From positions 1 through 64,000 of the forward strand of contig NZ_WURB01000002.1 in NCBI RefSeq assembly GCF_009830105.1: a DNA stretch of 64,000 bases, given 5' to 3'. Below, piece after piece: positions 19,942 through 29,580 of this stretch. Position 1 is the stretch's first letter, and every line of letters starts with the position of its first letter. The stretch comes from Microvirga makkahensis (GTDB lineage: Bacteria > Pseudomonadota > Alphaproteobacteria > Rhizobiales > Beijerinckiaceae). A model generated the notes under the pieces. It ran no database searches, was not told the DNA's origin, and worked only from the letters and a program-made list of their open reading frames with translations. Made by a program: the position numbers and the translations under genes.

Positions 19942-20373
19942 ATGACGGCGATTCTTCAACATTGGTGCACCGTTCTTGTCATACTCACCGCGGCGATTGC
20001 GCCAATCCGGGGCGCATTGGGGCAGGGCAGACATGATGACAGCCCGTTCGCCCCTGCCGAGATGATACCAGAGCGGCCCGCCCGCTGCCATGAGATCAAG
20101 GAGGCGGTCCGGGACGTTCCCACGCCGGCAGGGCTGGATCGCATCGATTTCAGCGCGGTCGGCGCTCTCAGCCTCGTGCACTTCGACGGTGTGCTCGCCT
20201 ATATGGGCATCTGCAGCGAGCCGGACGCGAAGGTCCTCTGCGTGACGTACAGCACGAATGACCTGAAGGTGGGTGATGTTGTGATCGTAACCGGGAGCTA
20301 CAGCAGGATGGCTCCGAACTATGTTGTTCTGGATCCGTGTCTTACGCGGCGCCTTGATCGCGGTGCAGAGTGA
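19942..20373 (+). CDS. Small exported protein, unknown function
   Basis: 143 residues with a signal peptide (hydrophobic 9-25, small residues before GQGRHDD). The mature part has four Cys (CHEIKE, GICSE, VLCVTY, DPCLTRR), which could make two disulfides in the periplasm. Strand-rich ends (VGDVVIVTGSYSRM) suggest a small beta fold. I do not recognise the family. It follows the AraC gene by 53 bases and may be co-transcribed. Confidence 0.6.
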   Translation: MTAILQHWCTVLVILTAAIAPIRGALGQGRHDDSPFAPAEMIPERPARCHEIKEAVRDVPTPAGLDRIDFSAVGALSLVHFDGVLAYMGICSEPDAKVLCVTYSTNDLKVGDVVIVTGSYSRMAPNYVVLDPCLTRRLDRGAE

Positions 20374-20529
20374 GTGACCGGGCATGCGTTCAGCGCGTGC
20401 ATTTCGAGAGCCTATCTGATGCGGCTGCCGCATCGACTTTTGCAACCATTTTGAAACGTCTCATGTTTTAGCAAACTAGAACTGCGCTGATCTCGCGGCG
20501 TTTGCTCCCTCTTGGAGTGCGCGACGGCG

Positions 20530-21051
20530 TCATCCTCGCACGCGAGATGGGCGAGGATGATCCGGTTCTGGACCATGTTCGCGAGGCTCGGGCGGCGTCG
20601 AGGATTTGCTGGGCACGGGCTCTCCGGCCAAAACACCACCGTTCCGGCAACCCGGCAACCCGGCAACCCGGTGATCCAGGAGCTCGCACAGGAACTCCCA
20701 GGCCCACGGTTCGGTGGCATTGCCGATGCGGAGGCCCTCGACCTTGTCGATGAAAATGGCCCCGGTCTCGCGCTTGGCGACAAGCGCCTTCACCTGCTTG
20801 ATGCCATCGAGAACGCTGCCAGGCCGCTGGCGCTTGGGCGGGTTGAGCGTCTTGATCACCGCAAGGGCCGGGTCGCGGCCACCCTTGAGGCCGACGAGTG
20901 GCGTCAGAGCTGCCGTCAAGGTGTTCCGCTGGGGCGACGAATTCTCAGCGAAGTGGCCGGCATATTGGTGCAGGAGCACGGTTCTGCCCATGCCGGCGGG
21001 TGCGGCGATGAGCATGCACTGGGTGCTGCCTTGTCCGATGGCGGGCTGCAC
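20530..21051 (-). pseudogene. Decayed ATPase ORF, TniB/MuB-like (tentative)
   Basis: 173-codon frame with a Walker-A-like stretch (APAGMGRT, where the essential Lys is Arg) and a Walker-B-like stretch (GAIFIDKVEGL). The order and spacing recall TniB-type transposition ATPases. The C-terminal third is replaced by low-complexity sequence that includes an 8-bp tandem repeat. No partner transposase (TniA) is adjacent. Probably a dead fragment; the family is uncertain. Confidence 0.35.
20644..20671. repeat. 8-bp tandem repeat CCGGCAAC, 3.5 copies
   Basis: Three perfect copies plus CCGG inside the decayed ATPase frame. The period of 8 is not a multiple of 3, which fits a sequence no longer under coding constraint. 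Confidence 0.75.
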
Positions 21052-21244
21052 GGAATGGTTCTTCTGATAGTAATGAGCCGCCTCGGACGGCCGTTCTTTT
21101 GGATCGCATACAATGAGGATCGCAGGATCGTTCTCAAACGCCTGAAGGCGTTCAGGCAGACCGAGATCGAAGTGTTGCTTGGGAATTTGTCATGAGCTAT
21201 GGCAACGCTTCAGAGAGTGGCTGAAAGATCATCGTGGAGAGTGC

Positions 21245-21655
21245 ATGGCCGGTCAGGATTCTCCGTCTGCCCGAATCGACGCAAGGATCGCGGGACTCGG
21301 CGATTGGCGCGGCGAAGTGTTGGCGCGGATGCGCAGCCTGATCCATGAGGCCGACCCTGAGGTGGTCGAGGCAGTGAAGTGGGTCAAGCCGACCAACCCC
21401 TCGGGCGTACCAACCTGGGAACATGCCGGGATCATCTGCACGGGGGAGGTCTATAAGGCCTACGTCAAGCTGAGTTTCGCGCAGGGCGCGGCGCTAGCGG
21501 ATCCCGCAGGGTTGTTCAACGCCGGCTTCGGCGGCGGCACGCGCCGAGCGATTGACATCCGTGAGGGCGAGACGGTCGACGCCGCCGCGTTCAAGACGCT
21601 GATCAGATCGGCGGTGGCGTTCAACCTCACGAAGCCGAAGCCCAAACGGCCTTAG
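21245..21655 (+). CDS. DUF1801 domain protein
   Basis: 136 residues from the ATG at 21245. The family core is clear: MRSLIHEADPEVVEAVKWVKPT, a middle IICTGEVYKAYVKLSFAQGA, and a final DAAAFKTLIRSAVAFN. DUF1801 proteins adopt a small YdhG/SufE-like alpha/beta fold and are widespread in soil bacteria; no reaction is established. An in-frame extension to 21179 has no ribosome binding site. It is intact although surrounded by transposon debris. Confidence 0.75.
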   Translation: MAGQDSPSARIDARIAGLGDWRGEVLARMRSLIHEADPEVVEAVKWVKPTNPSGVPTWEHAGIICTGEVYKAYVKLSFAQGAALADPAGLFNAGFGGGTRRAIDIREGETVDAAAFKTLIRSAVAFNLTKPKPKRP

Positions 21656-21874
21656 CCGCACTAGAATGCAGTGGTAGCTGAGCGCTTCGGCATATGGCCG
21701 CGGCGAGTAACCTCGGTTTAGGTGAGATCTGCGGCCATGCGCCTGCTGCCGCTACTTGAACCATTCCGTCCACGCCGCCTGACAGCTAAGCTCAGAGCTG
21801 ATGTCAGCACTCATTAGACAAGTCACTGTTTGTGCTCGTTAGAGATGTCATTCCTGAGAAGCGGCTCTGAGAGT

Positions 21875-22505
21875 TCAGCCAACCTTGAACAAGCTCTTGG
21901 CCTGCCCGCGAGGGCGAGGAGCGCTTTTGCTGCGGCTCATGTCGAGATCCTTCTGCCGCTCGGCAATGTAGGTCAGCGCCGGCCCGAGCCGCTTGTTCTC
22001 CACAATCGGCCTTGGTTCACCTGCGGGCGGCGATCAAAGGTCCGGCAGGGCAACTCACGACCCTGGTGCTTGATGGCAAACCGGCCATCCGGATAGTCGT
22101 AGATCATCACCCGCTGACGAGCGAGAGAACGGGTGCGTGCATTCGGCTCCAGAAGGAACAGCATCTGGTCGTATTGCAGCGTCAGGTCTTTAATGACCGT
22201 GCACTCCTCCTGCCAGGCGAAGATGTCGCCGAGATCATCGTGCTTGTCCGAGTAGAACGCGACCGGCTTACCATAGCGCTCCAGAGGACCCGCGCCGCTG
22301 CAAAATAGTCGAAGGTGGCCTCCGTCTCGACAAACCGCAGGTGCATCAGCCGGCTGGTAGCGTCATCGATGACGATCAGCAGGGTGCACGTGGGACCACG
22401 CTCCTCGAACCACCAGCGCTGCGAGCCATCAATCTGGACGAGCTCGCCCGGGCCGATCCCGTGCCGCTCGGCCAGCTTCTCGCAGGCGAGCGTCGGACCG
22501 AAATC
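21875..22505 (-). pseudogene. ISNCY-type transposase remnant, cut by Tn3 left end
   Basis: The C-terminal part of a DDE transposase. In order: DFGPTLACEKLAERHGI, VQIDGSQRWWFEERGP with catalytic Asp, VIDDATSRLMHLRF, FYSDKH, FAWQEECTVIKDLTLQYD, MIYDYPDGRFAIKHQG, YIAERQKDLD, stop at 21875. A frameshift lies near 22280. The stretch that should carry the last acidic residue is deleted between FYSDKH and DDLGDIFAW. The N-terminus is missing beyond 22505, where the Tn3 inverted repeat begins. Confidence 0.8.
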
Positions 22506-22543
22506 GGGGTCATCGCAGAATCTTCCCGGCATCCTACGCTAAG
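22506..22543 (+). repeat. Tn3 left inverted repeat (38 bp)
   Basis: Starts GGGGTCATCGCAGAATCTTC. Complementary to 25718-25755 with two mismatches. The length is the family standard. Confidence 0.92.
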
Positions 22544-22750
22544 AGTTTGGGAGCGTCACAGACTGCATAGGACATTCAGCACGCATCCAGCAGTCTGAGC
22601 AGATGTGTGACTGGCGGAGTCCATTCCACACATCTGTAACTTTGGAACACATGACCCGTGTGAAAGCCTCTTGCCTGCTCTCGTCTTGTTGGAAGCGGTT
22701 TGGCAACAGGAATATGCAACACGGCGAGGCCTTGTCACCCGACTGGCCTG

Positions 22751-25722
22751 CCATGAAGAAGCACGAAATCCTCTCTCCGCAATCCCGCGCCACTCTGTTC
22801 GACCCACCGTCAGATGTCGCCTCAATCGTTCGCCATTACACGTTCTCAATGGAAGATCTGGCGCTGATCCGGCAAAGACGCCGGGATGCAAACAGGCTCG
22901 GCTTTGCCGTCCATCTCGCCTACCTGCGCTACCCTGGCCGCGTACTCAGTCCGTCGGAAGTGCCGCCCAAGGACATGCTGGCTTTCATTGCCCATCAACT
23001 CCAGGTTAACCCATCGGCCTTCCTGGATTACGGGCAGCGTGAAGCAACTCGCTGGGAACATCTCAACGAACTCTATACCTATCTCGGCTTGCGGCCCTTC
23101 CGGCACGATGACGAGCCGAGTATCGCGGATTGCCCGCGAAGAGGCTATCGGGACCGATCGCGGCGACGCCATTGTTGGCGCCATGGTCTCACACCTGCGC
23201 AAAAACCTTGTTGTCTTACCTGCTGCCACAGAACTCGAGCGGATTGCCCTCACAGCTCGCGCGCAAGTCCGTAAGCGAGCCTACCGATCATTGGTTGATG
23301 GTCTGACCTCCACTGTCAGAGTGCGACTGAGTGACCTGATCGAGGTGGCTGAGGACCAAAGGAGGACGCCTCTGGCCTGGCTCCGGGACTGGCCAGAGGC
23401 GCCAACTCAGAAGAATCTCGCCGCGATTGTGGAGCGACTCGGGGTCGTGCGCTCGTTGGGCGTCGAGCCGGATCGCGAGCGGCGCGTTCACCGGGCCCGC
23501 TACGCGGTGATCGCCCGGGAGACCGCCATCCTCAGTGCTCAGCATCTGTCTCGTCTGGAAAGTGAGCGGCGGCTTGCATCTCTGATTGTCTTCGCCCGCG
23601 AGATGGAGGCCGAACTGACCGATGCTGCAATCACGATGTTCGACAAGATGATTGGCAGCGTGTTCCGCAAGGCCGATCGCCAGCACAAGGAACAGGTGGT
23701 TAGCCGAGCGAAGACAATCGACAGTGCCGCCCGGGCGCTGATCGACATGGCCAAGGCCATGCTGGAGGCTCGGACGAGAGGAGCCGATCCGCTTATGGCA
23801 GTCGAGCAAACCATCGGCTGGCGCGGGCTTGAGACGTTGGTGGGTGAGATTGATCAGACGATAGGGGACACCCGACAGGATAGCCTGGCGGAGGTCATTG
23901 ACCACTATCCCGGCATTCACCGGGTTGGCAAAATGATTCTTCGGACCTTCACGTTCCATTCATGGAGGGCATCCGATCCCCTGCTCACTGCAGTCGAACT
24001 CCTGCGGACCCTTTACGCCTCCGGCCAGCGCAAGCTCCCGGCTCTCGTCCCGACCGCCTTTATGACACCTGCTTGGCGAAAGCTCGTTGGGAAAGGCGCC
24101 TCTGTCGACCGCCGGACCTGGGAGATCGGGGTCATCGTCGCCCTTCGGGACCGGCTGCGGGCTGGCGACGTCTGGGTGGAGGGGAGCCGGTCCTACCGGG
24201 CATTCGACGACTTCCTGCTGCCCCTAACGGCATTCGCCACCCGTCGTCAGAGTGGTGAACTTGGTCTTGCGATCCCTGACAGCTTCCAGGCTTGGCGTGA
24301 GGGGCGCTGTGCCACGCTGGATCGGCGGCTTCGCGAGGTCGGGGCGCAGGCCGAGGCCGGCGAACTCTCCGAGGCGGTCATCTCATCGACCGGGCTTTCG
24401 ATCAGCCCGATCCGCCAGCACGATAGTGGGGCTGATGATATCGCCCGGCGGCTCTACAGCATGCTTCCCCGCCTGCGGATCACAGACCTTCTCGCCGAGG
24501 TCCACGGCTGGACGAACTTTGCGGACCGGTTCAGCCATCTTCGATCCGGGGCGCCTCCGGAGAATCCAGTCGCGCTCATGACGGCCATTCTGGCGGATGC
24601 GACCAATCTGGGACTGGCGCGGATGGCGCGAAGCTCCGGCCTCTTCAGCCATTCTCATCTGCTCTGGACGGCGGAGTGGCATATCCGGGACGAGACGTAT
24701 CAAGCCGGCCTGGCTGCCCTGGTCGATGCCATCCATGCTCAGCCCTTCACTGTGGTCTGGGGTGATGGTGCCACTTCATCCTCGGATGGGCAGTTCTTCC
24801 GGGCCGGTGGGCATGGGCAAGGCCGTGCCGATCACAACGCCCGCTACGGCTCGGAGCCGGGAGCGAAGTTCTACACGTTCATCTCTGATCGGTTTGCGCC
24901 GTTCCACACTCAGGTGATTGCCGCCAACGCCAGCGAAGCGCTCCATGTTCTGGACGGTCTGCTGCATCACGAAAGCACGCTCGCGATCCGGGAGCACTTA
25001 CCGATACCGGAGGCGTTACCGAGCACGTGTTTGGCCTGTGCCATCTTCTCGGCTTCCGGTTTGCTCCACGGATCCGGGATCTTGCCGATCGCCGCCTCTA
25101 TGTCGCCGGCGACCGGGCTGATTACGGCAGCCTCGGCGCGATGATTGGAGGTTCAATCAACCTCCACTGCATCAAGGAGAATTGGGACGAAGTCCTGCGA
25201 ATGGCGGTCTCAATCCGGGCAGGCACGGTTGCACCCTCGACGCTGATGCGTCGGCTCGCCGCCTATCCACGCCAGAACGCTCTCGCGAAAGCTCTCCGCG
25301 AGAGCGGTCGTTTGGAACGCACACTGTTTACGTTGGACTGGATCTCGGACCCGGCCCTGCGCCGGCGCACCAATGCTGGTCTCAACAAGGGCGAGGCTCG
25401 TAACACTTTGGCTCGAGCTCTGTTCTTCCATCGCCATGGCGAACTCCGGGACCGAACCTTTGAGAACCAGCGCTACCGCGCCTCTGGGCTCAACCTGACG
25501 ATCGCGGCCATCATCCTCTGGAACACGGTTTATCTCAGCCGAGCCGTTGACGAGCGCCGCGCCGGTGGCGCGCACCTGCCGGATGAGCTCCTGGCCCATA
25601 TCGCACCGCTCGGCTGGGAGCACATCAGCTTCAATGGAGACTATGTCTGGCCGACCGAGCCTCTCACCGGGCACTTCCGTCCGCTGCGGAATCCACGCTC
25701 ACCTTTCCTCGAAGCGGCTTAG
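22751..25722 (+). pseudogene. tnpA: Tn3-family transposase with two frameshifts
   Basis: A near full-length TnpA in three frame segments. The first (to about 23120) holds LFDPPSDVASIVRHYTFS and the N-terminal domain. The second runs to about 25000 and ends after LLHHESTLAIREH. The third carries DRADYGSLGAMIGGSINLHCIKENWDEVLR, AYPRQNALAKALRE and a final TGHFRPLRNP. At about 25000 one base is missing from the conserved YTDTGG coding stretch. The DDE core (WGDGATSSSDGQFFRA) survives in segment two. As it stands the enzyme cannot be made in one piece. The start is the ATG of MKKHEIL. Confidence 0.88.
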
Positions 25723-25755
25723 CGTAGGATTCCGGGAAAATTCTGCGATGACCCC
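25718..25755 (-). repeat. Tn3 right inverted repeat (38 bp)
   Basis: Overlaps the last codons of tnpA, as usual in the family, and supplies the last 12 codons of the truncated IS6 transposase on the other strand. Confidence 0.92.
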
Positions 25756-26427
25756 GTATTTCGCCTGTCCCTTTCTCATCATGTGCACCATCTCGATGCC
25801 GCCCAGCACAGCGCGAGCGCTATTCATGGATTTGAAACCCATCATCGGATGGATCCGCCGCTTGATGGCCCGATGATCCTGCTCGATACGATTATTGAGG
25901 TAGGCGCTTTGCCGAATGCGGATCGGCTTAAGCTGACATCTCGATCTGTCCTGCAGCCGGTCCGTTGTGTCACAGCACAGGATTGCTTCCCGGTTAGTCT
26001 GGCTGCCGTCGATTACAATCCGCTCTGGCCGACCATGCCGGGTGAGAGCCTTGCGCAGGAACCGTTTCGCGGCGGTCAGATTGCGCCGCTCGCTGAACCA
26101 GAATTTCACCGTGTCGCCGTTGCTGTCGATGGCCCGGTAGAGATACATCCATCGCCCGCGGACCTTGATATATGTCTCATCGACATGCCATTTCCGGCTG
26201 ACGGGTCGCTTGTGGCGATTGAATCGCTCAAGCAGCTCGGGCGAGTAACGGACAACCCAGCGGCCGACCGTGGCGTGGTCAACGGAAATGCCTCGCTCGG
26301 CCATCATTTCCTCAAAATCGCGTAGGCTGAGGCTGTAAGCGAGATACCACCGGACGCAGAGCAGGATCATGGATCGATCAAATTGCCTGCCCTTGAACAC
26401 GCCACCCTTCGCCACTGAGACCTCCAC
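25756..26427 (-). pseudogene. IS6-family transposase, C-terminus cut by Tn3
   Basis: The frame starts at 26427 and is IS6-like throughout: FKGRQFDRSMILLCVRWYLAYSLSLRDFEEMMAERG, catalytic WHVDETYIKVRGRWMYLYRAID, IVIDGSQTNREAI, and NNRIEQDHRAIKRR with Glu. After MVHMMRKGQAKY the sequence enters the Tn3 end at 25755, and the normal last 15-20 residues are replaced by about 18 codons from transposon DNA, with a stop at 25699. The catalytic triad is complete, so activity is conceivable, but the IS left end is gone. Confidence 0.85.
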
Positions 26428-26598
26428 CCCAGTAGCTGAAACCCTGAAACAAATTCTTGCGACAGATCCGTCGATGATGGCGCGTCAGGTCGGATCTCCT
26501 TGAACTCGCTGCAGAATTCCCGGGGACGCCATCGCCGGGATCCTTGACGCCGTTCCAAGGCGAGCTCATGAACTCCGTCCAACTTGTGGAGGTCCCTC

Positions 26599-26871
26599 AT
26601 GACAATGCACCCGAATGCGTTTGCCGGAATGCTGGCTTATGGGATGACCGACATGCTTATGAGCGCCGGGCGCGTCGTTGCTGAGACCCGGCAGGCGCGC
26701 ATCCAGTATGCCTGGGCTACGGCACTGGCCTCCGCTCGTGGGGACGCTCACCAGATGTCCCAAATTGCCGTAGCCGCGATCGACCGTGTCGGGGAACTCG
26801 AGGAAGAGGTCGCACGCCTGCGCAGGACCCTCAGGCAGCGGACGGACGCTCTGGAGGCCGTCGCACGGTAA
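26599..26871 (+). CDS. Small plasmid-type protein with C-terminal coiled coil
   Basis: 90 residues from the ATG at 26599, with GGAGG six bases upstream. The N-terminal half is hydrophobic/Met-rich and helical (GMLAYGMTDMLMSAGRVVAE). The C-terminal third (VGELEEEVARLRRTLRQRTDALEAV) is a clear heptad coiled coil. I do not recognise the family. A strong hairpin follows directly, so it is a one-gene unit convergent with the next gene. Confidence 0.6.
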   Translation: MTMHPNAFAGMLAYGMTDMLMSAGRVVAETRQARIQYAWATALASARGDAHQMSQIAVAAIDRVGELEEEVARLRRTLRQRTDALEAVAR

Positions 26872-26886
26872 ACCAGGGCCCGGAAG

Positions 26887-26918
26887 TCAGAAGGCCCAGA
26901 CATCGCTGGGCCTTCTGA
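26887..26918. terminator. Bidirectional terminator hairpin
   Basis: Perfect 13-bp stem TCAGAAGGCCCAG / CTGGGCCTTCTGA with a 6-base loop, between the convergent genes that stop at 26871 and 26941. Confidence 0.8.
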
Positions 26919-26940
26919 CGCATCGAAGATGAAGTCCGCC

Positions 26941-27546
26941 TTAATGCATCGGAACGCGTCCGTGGACGCCCTTCGCTTTCGCAATACGGGCAAAGAGTTC
27001 ATCCACATCGAGCCTTCTCACCACAGGTTCTGGGGACATCGGCTGATCAGGGTCTGGAGGCTCGATGCCGACAATGCCGGACCGTTTGCCAGCGGCAACG
27101 AGGCCGCATTTTACCGGACCGGCTGCGGCGAGCTTTTTCAGATCGGCGTCCTTGCGCGTCAGAAGCCAGACCCGCACATGGTCCGGTAACGCATCCAGAT
27201 CCATGTCCAGTCGCCCATCCTCCGATGCGGACGCATAGGCATGGATGGTTTCACCGACTGGATCGGAGCGTCGCATCATCTGGTCATGCATGTCGATCTT
27301 CCGGCGCCGTTCGCCGAGAGTGTCGAGCGCGCTCCTGACAGCATCAACATGATCGGAGTTCGATTCAGGGGCAGGGGGCATTTGCCCGCCGCCAAAAAAG
27401 CTACCAAGAAAGGCTCCTGGGATTGACGCTGTTGCCTGGGCTATGTTGGCAACCCACCGCCCGGAAGTGGCACACCAACGCCATGTGAACGATGCCGTCT
27501 GAGCGACAGCTCGGAAAATTGCGGCAAGAACGGCTGCGAGTCTCAT
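26941..27546 (-). CDS. Uncharacterised protein with N-terminal hydrophobic helix
   Basis: 201 residues from the ATG at 27546 (MRLAAVLAAIFRAVAQ); a longer open frame to 27717 overlaps the methyltransferase end and is less likely. The first 20 residues form a signal-like amphipathic helix, then a Gly-rich FLGSFFGGGQMPP turn. The rest is charged, with HDQMMRRSDPVGETIHAYASASEDGRLDMDLDALPDHVRVWLLTRKDADLKKLA. The family is unknown. It is downstream of the C5 methyltransferase on the same strand. Confidence 0.5.
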   Translation of the reverse strand: MRLAAVLAAIFRAVAQTASFTWRWCATSGRWVANIAQATASIPGAFLGSFFGGGQMPPAPESNSDHVDAVRSALDTLGERRRKIDMHDQMMRRSDPVGETIHAYASASEDGRLDMDLDALPDHVRVWLLTRKDADLKKLAAAGPVKCGLVAAGKRSGIVGIEPPDPDQPMSPEPVVRRLDVDELFARIAKAKGVHGRVPMH

Positions 27547-27622
27547 GTGGCTCTCCCTCCCCTGTCCTGAGAGGAGGGTGCTTACAGACGTTGCATGCCA
27601 CGAGCCGAAATTCCGATCGCGT

Positions 27623-28960
27623 TCAGTTCGATTGTGCTGATCGTCGCTTCTTCTTGGGGCTGATCGTGACCCATCCATCCTCATCGGGCGGATCGCCATT
27701 ATCTTCGGGGATGTCATAGTGTTGGGTTTCGAATGGCGGCAGCCCGCGCTTGATCAGATCAAACACACATTCGTCGTACAGACGCAGGGCCTTTTTCAGG
27801 TTTGATTTACGCTGGGGCGATGCCGAAGCAACGGCAGGAATGCGGTCGAGAAGGGCGATTGCAGTCTCCAGAGGTGCCTGTGTGGCCGGGCCAAGATACT
27901 GTTGGACAGTCCGGTATGCCGCCTTCGTGTCATAGATCCTCTGCGTCGGAAATCCTTGCTCCTGCAGCCATTCCTCGAAGTGGAATGGGATCTCGCGCTT
28001 GATTGCAGGGCGCTCACCTCTTGAATGGGCCATGACGCATTGCCCGACGGCTCTGGCCAGCGGCGGCGGAACAGAATTAGCCAGCATTCGAGCGAACTTC
28101 GTCTTGCCACCGCATGGATCCCAGTCCCATGTCTCCGGGAAACCCTGCAACCTTGCGAACTGCGTCCTTGTGGGAACCGGGAGCCTCCAGACATCGTCAA
28201 CGTCGCCACGTCTGGGCAGATAATTCTTTCCCGGAGCCCAGGGGGTGGACCGTAAGATGGTCGGGGAAGGCCAGTCGACCCGGCGGGTTCCAGGGCTGCT
28301 TTTGCCGCCAGGCCCCGACCAGTACAGCTTTCCTCGCCCGTCCCCGAAGTCCACCCCAAAGTCAGCCCCCAGAACATCACCGACTGTCATCGGGCGAGGT
28401 GACTTCAGGTCATTGAGGTGCTCGTCCAGAAAACCGTCGACTTCCCCCATGCACCCAACGACAATAAGGCGCGTTCTTGCCTGGCCGACCTGATAGAAGC
28501 TGGCTTTTAGAACGGATTCTGTCAGGCCGTAGCCTGCAAATTTGAAGATGGATCGTGCGCGGGAATACGCATCGGACTTTTGCGCATCAACCACGTTTTC
28601 CATGACGAAGTACCGGGGACGTGTCACTCCGATAATGACAGCGAACGCCGCCGTGAGATCGGCAAGCTTGCCCTCTTTCCGGTTGCGCTTGGCCCGCGAG
28701 AACTCCACACAAGGAGGACCGCCTGCGATCATCTCGGGCTTGAGGTCAGCGATATCAGGAGCAGCTCGTGTGAGGTCGCCGAGGTCGCTGACGCGGACAT
28801 GAGAATCGCCGGTCAGTGGAGCCAGCCAAGGCGAGAGGTTCGCCCGGTGGACATCCAGCGCCGGTTGCCAGTTGTCGTAGGCCTTTTGAATCTTAAACCC
28901 CGCCTGGGTCAGTCCGAGCCCCATTCCTCCGGCGCCACAAAACAGCTCGATGACGCGCAC
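27623..28960 (-). CDS. C5 cytosine DNA methyltransferase (orphan) with extra C-terminal domain
   Basis: 445 residues from the GTG at 28960, with GAGGA seven bases upstream; an ATG at 29014 would add 18. Motifs in order: I FCGAGGMGLGL, IV GGPPCVEFS (catalytic Cys about 84), VI ENVVDA, VIII QARTRLIVVG, then the target-recognition region, QFARLQGFP (IX) and ANSVPPPLA (X). It methylates cytosine in DNA. Beyond motif X lie about 130 unusual residues (IPFHFEEWLQEQGF, LRLYDECVFDLI) that are also found as a remnant at 33964-34245. No endonuclease gene is adjacent, so this looks like an orphan methylase. Confidence 0.88.
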   Translation of the reverse strand: MRVIELFCGAGGMGLGLTQAGFKIQKAYDNWQPALDVHRANLSPWLAPLTGDSHVRVSDLGDLTRAAPDIADLKPEMIAGGPPCVEFSRAKRNRKEGKLADLTAAFAVIIGVTRPRYFVMENVVDAQKSDAYSRARSIFKFAGYGLTESVLKASFYQVGQARTRLIVVGCMGEVDGFLDEHLNDLKSPRPMTVGDVLGADFGVDFGDGRGKLYWSGPGGKSSPGTRRVDWPSPTILRSTPWAPGKNYLPRRGDVDDVWRLPVPTRTQFARLQGFPETWDWDPCGGKTKFARMLANSVPPPLARAVGQCVMAHSRGERPAIKREIPFHFEEWLQEQGFPTQRIYDTKAAYRTVQQYLGPATQAPLETAIALLDRIPAVASASPQRKSNLKKALRLYDECVFDLIKRGLPPFETQHYDIPEDNGDPPDEDGWVTISPKKKRRSAQSN

Positions 28961-29580
28961 GTGGTTTTCCTCATCTCGTGAAAGTTCTTCACGGCCATCT
29001 CTATCCGGAGGCAATGGTCGACAGGTAGTGAGATCTGTTCTGCTCCATGAAGATCGTCAGACAGGGTAAACGCTTCATTTGCGCCGAGCGCCTTGGCCCG
29101 CTGGCGAGATGCTCCAGCTCTACTCGGGCGACCGATGCTTTCGAAGGTATGCTGGACCGGCTGGAGGTCTCCTGCCGTATGGCAGATGGGTCTACTGCGG
29201 ACCTATGTGCCAAAGCTGTCACAAACGACACTCGAGGCCGAATGCGTATTCCGGCTTTGGCTTGGTCGTGAAATATCTTCACGATATTCGGTCATTCATG
29301 TTCCCTGCGTTGAGCCATCATTCCAGGTCGTGAATTCACTTCACGACAGATGGTTCTCTGGTTGTAGTCGGAGCGGGCAGAGAGAACTCCGGATTGCGCG
29401 AGAGACGGCAGCTAAGCCGGATGGTGCCCAGAGGATTGGGGCCGCGAGGCGTTTTGGAGCGGCCAAGAAGGAAATACGGCTTACGGTGTCCAGCCGGTTC
29501 CAAGTCCGAATGGGGCAGGTCGCCCAATAGAAAGGATCGGAATTCATCTCCAATCTTGGGGTGTCTGCGGCTGGGACCGA
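28961..29580. promoter_or_regulatory. Intergenic region with two operator-like palindromes
   Basis: 620 bases between a hypothetical gene and the methyltransferase, both on the minus strand. It holds TCGTGAA-N5-TTCACGA at 29266-29284 and 29328-29346 (centres 62 bp apart). A third copy lies at 33819. No convincing gene was seen. Confidence 0.55.

Larger units (their letters stand above)
22506..25755 (+). mobile_element. Tn3-family transposon, transposase only
   Basis: 3,250 bases bounded by 38-bp inverted repeats that begin GGGGTC and match at 36 of 38 positions. The only substantial gene is tnpA, which reaches into the right repeat. No resolvase and no cargo were found. The five bases outside each end (AAATC and GTATT) are not a target duplication, and each side cuts a different transposase gene. 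Confidence 0.9.

Noticed and set aside
20644..20671. Short CRISPR-like repeat
   Set aside because: The 8-bp units are contiguous without spacers, so this is a simple tandem repeat.
22501..25760. Target-site duplication around Tn3
   Set aside because: AAATC and GTATT differ; the partial likeness of the flanks as inverted sequence (ATTTCG) is not a direct repeat.
27623..29014. Complete restriction-modification system
   Set aside because: No endonuclease-like gene lies beside the C5 methylase, and the neighbours are unrelated hypotheticals.
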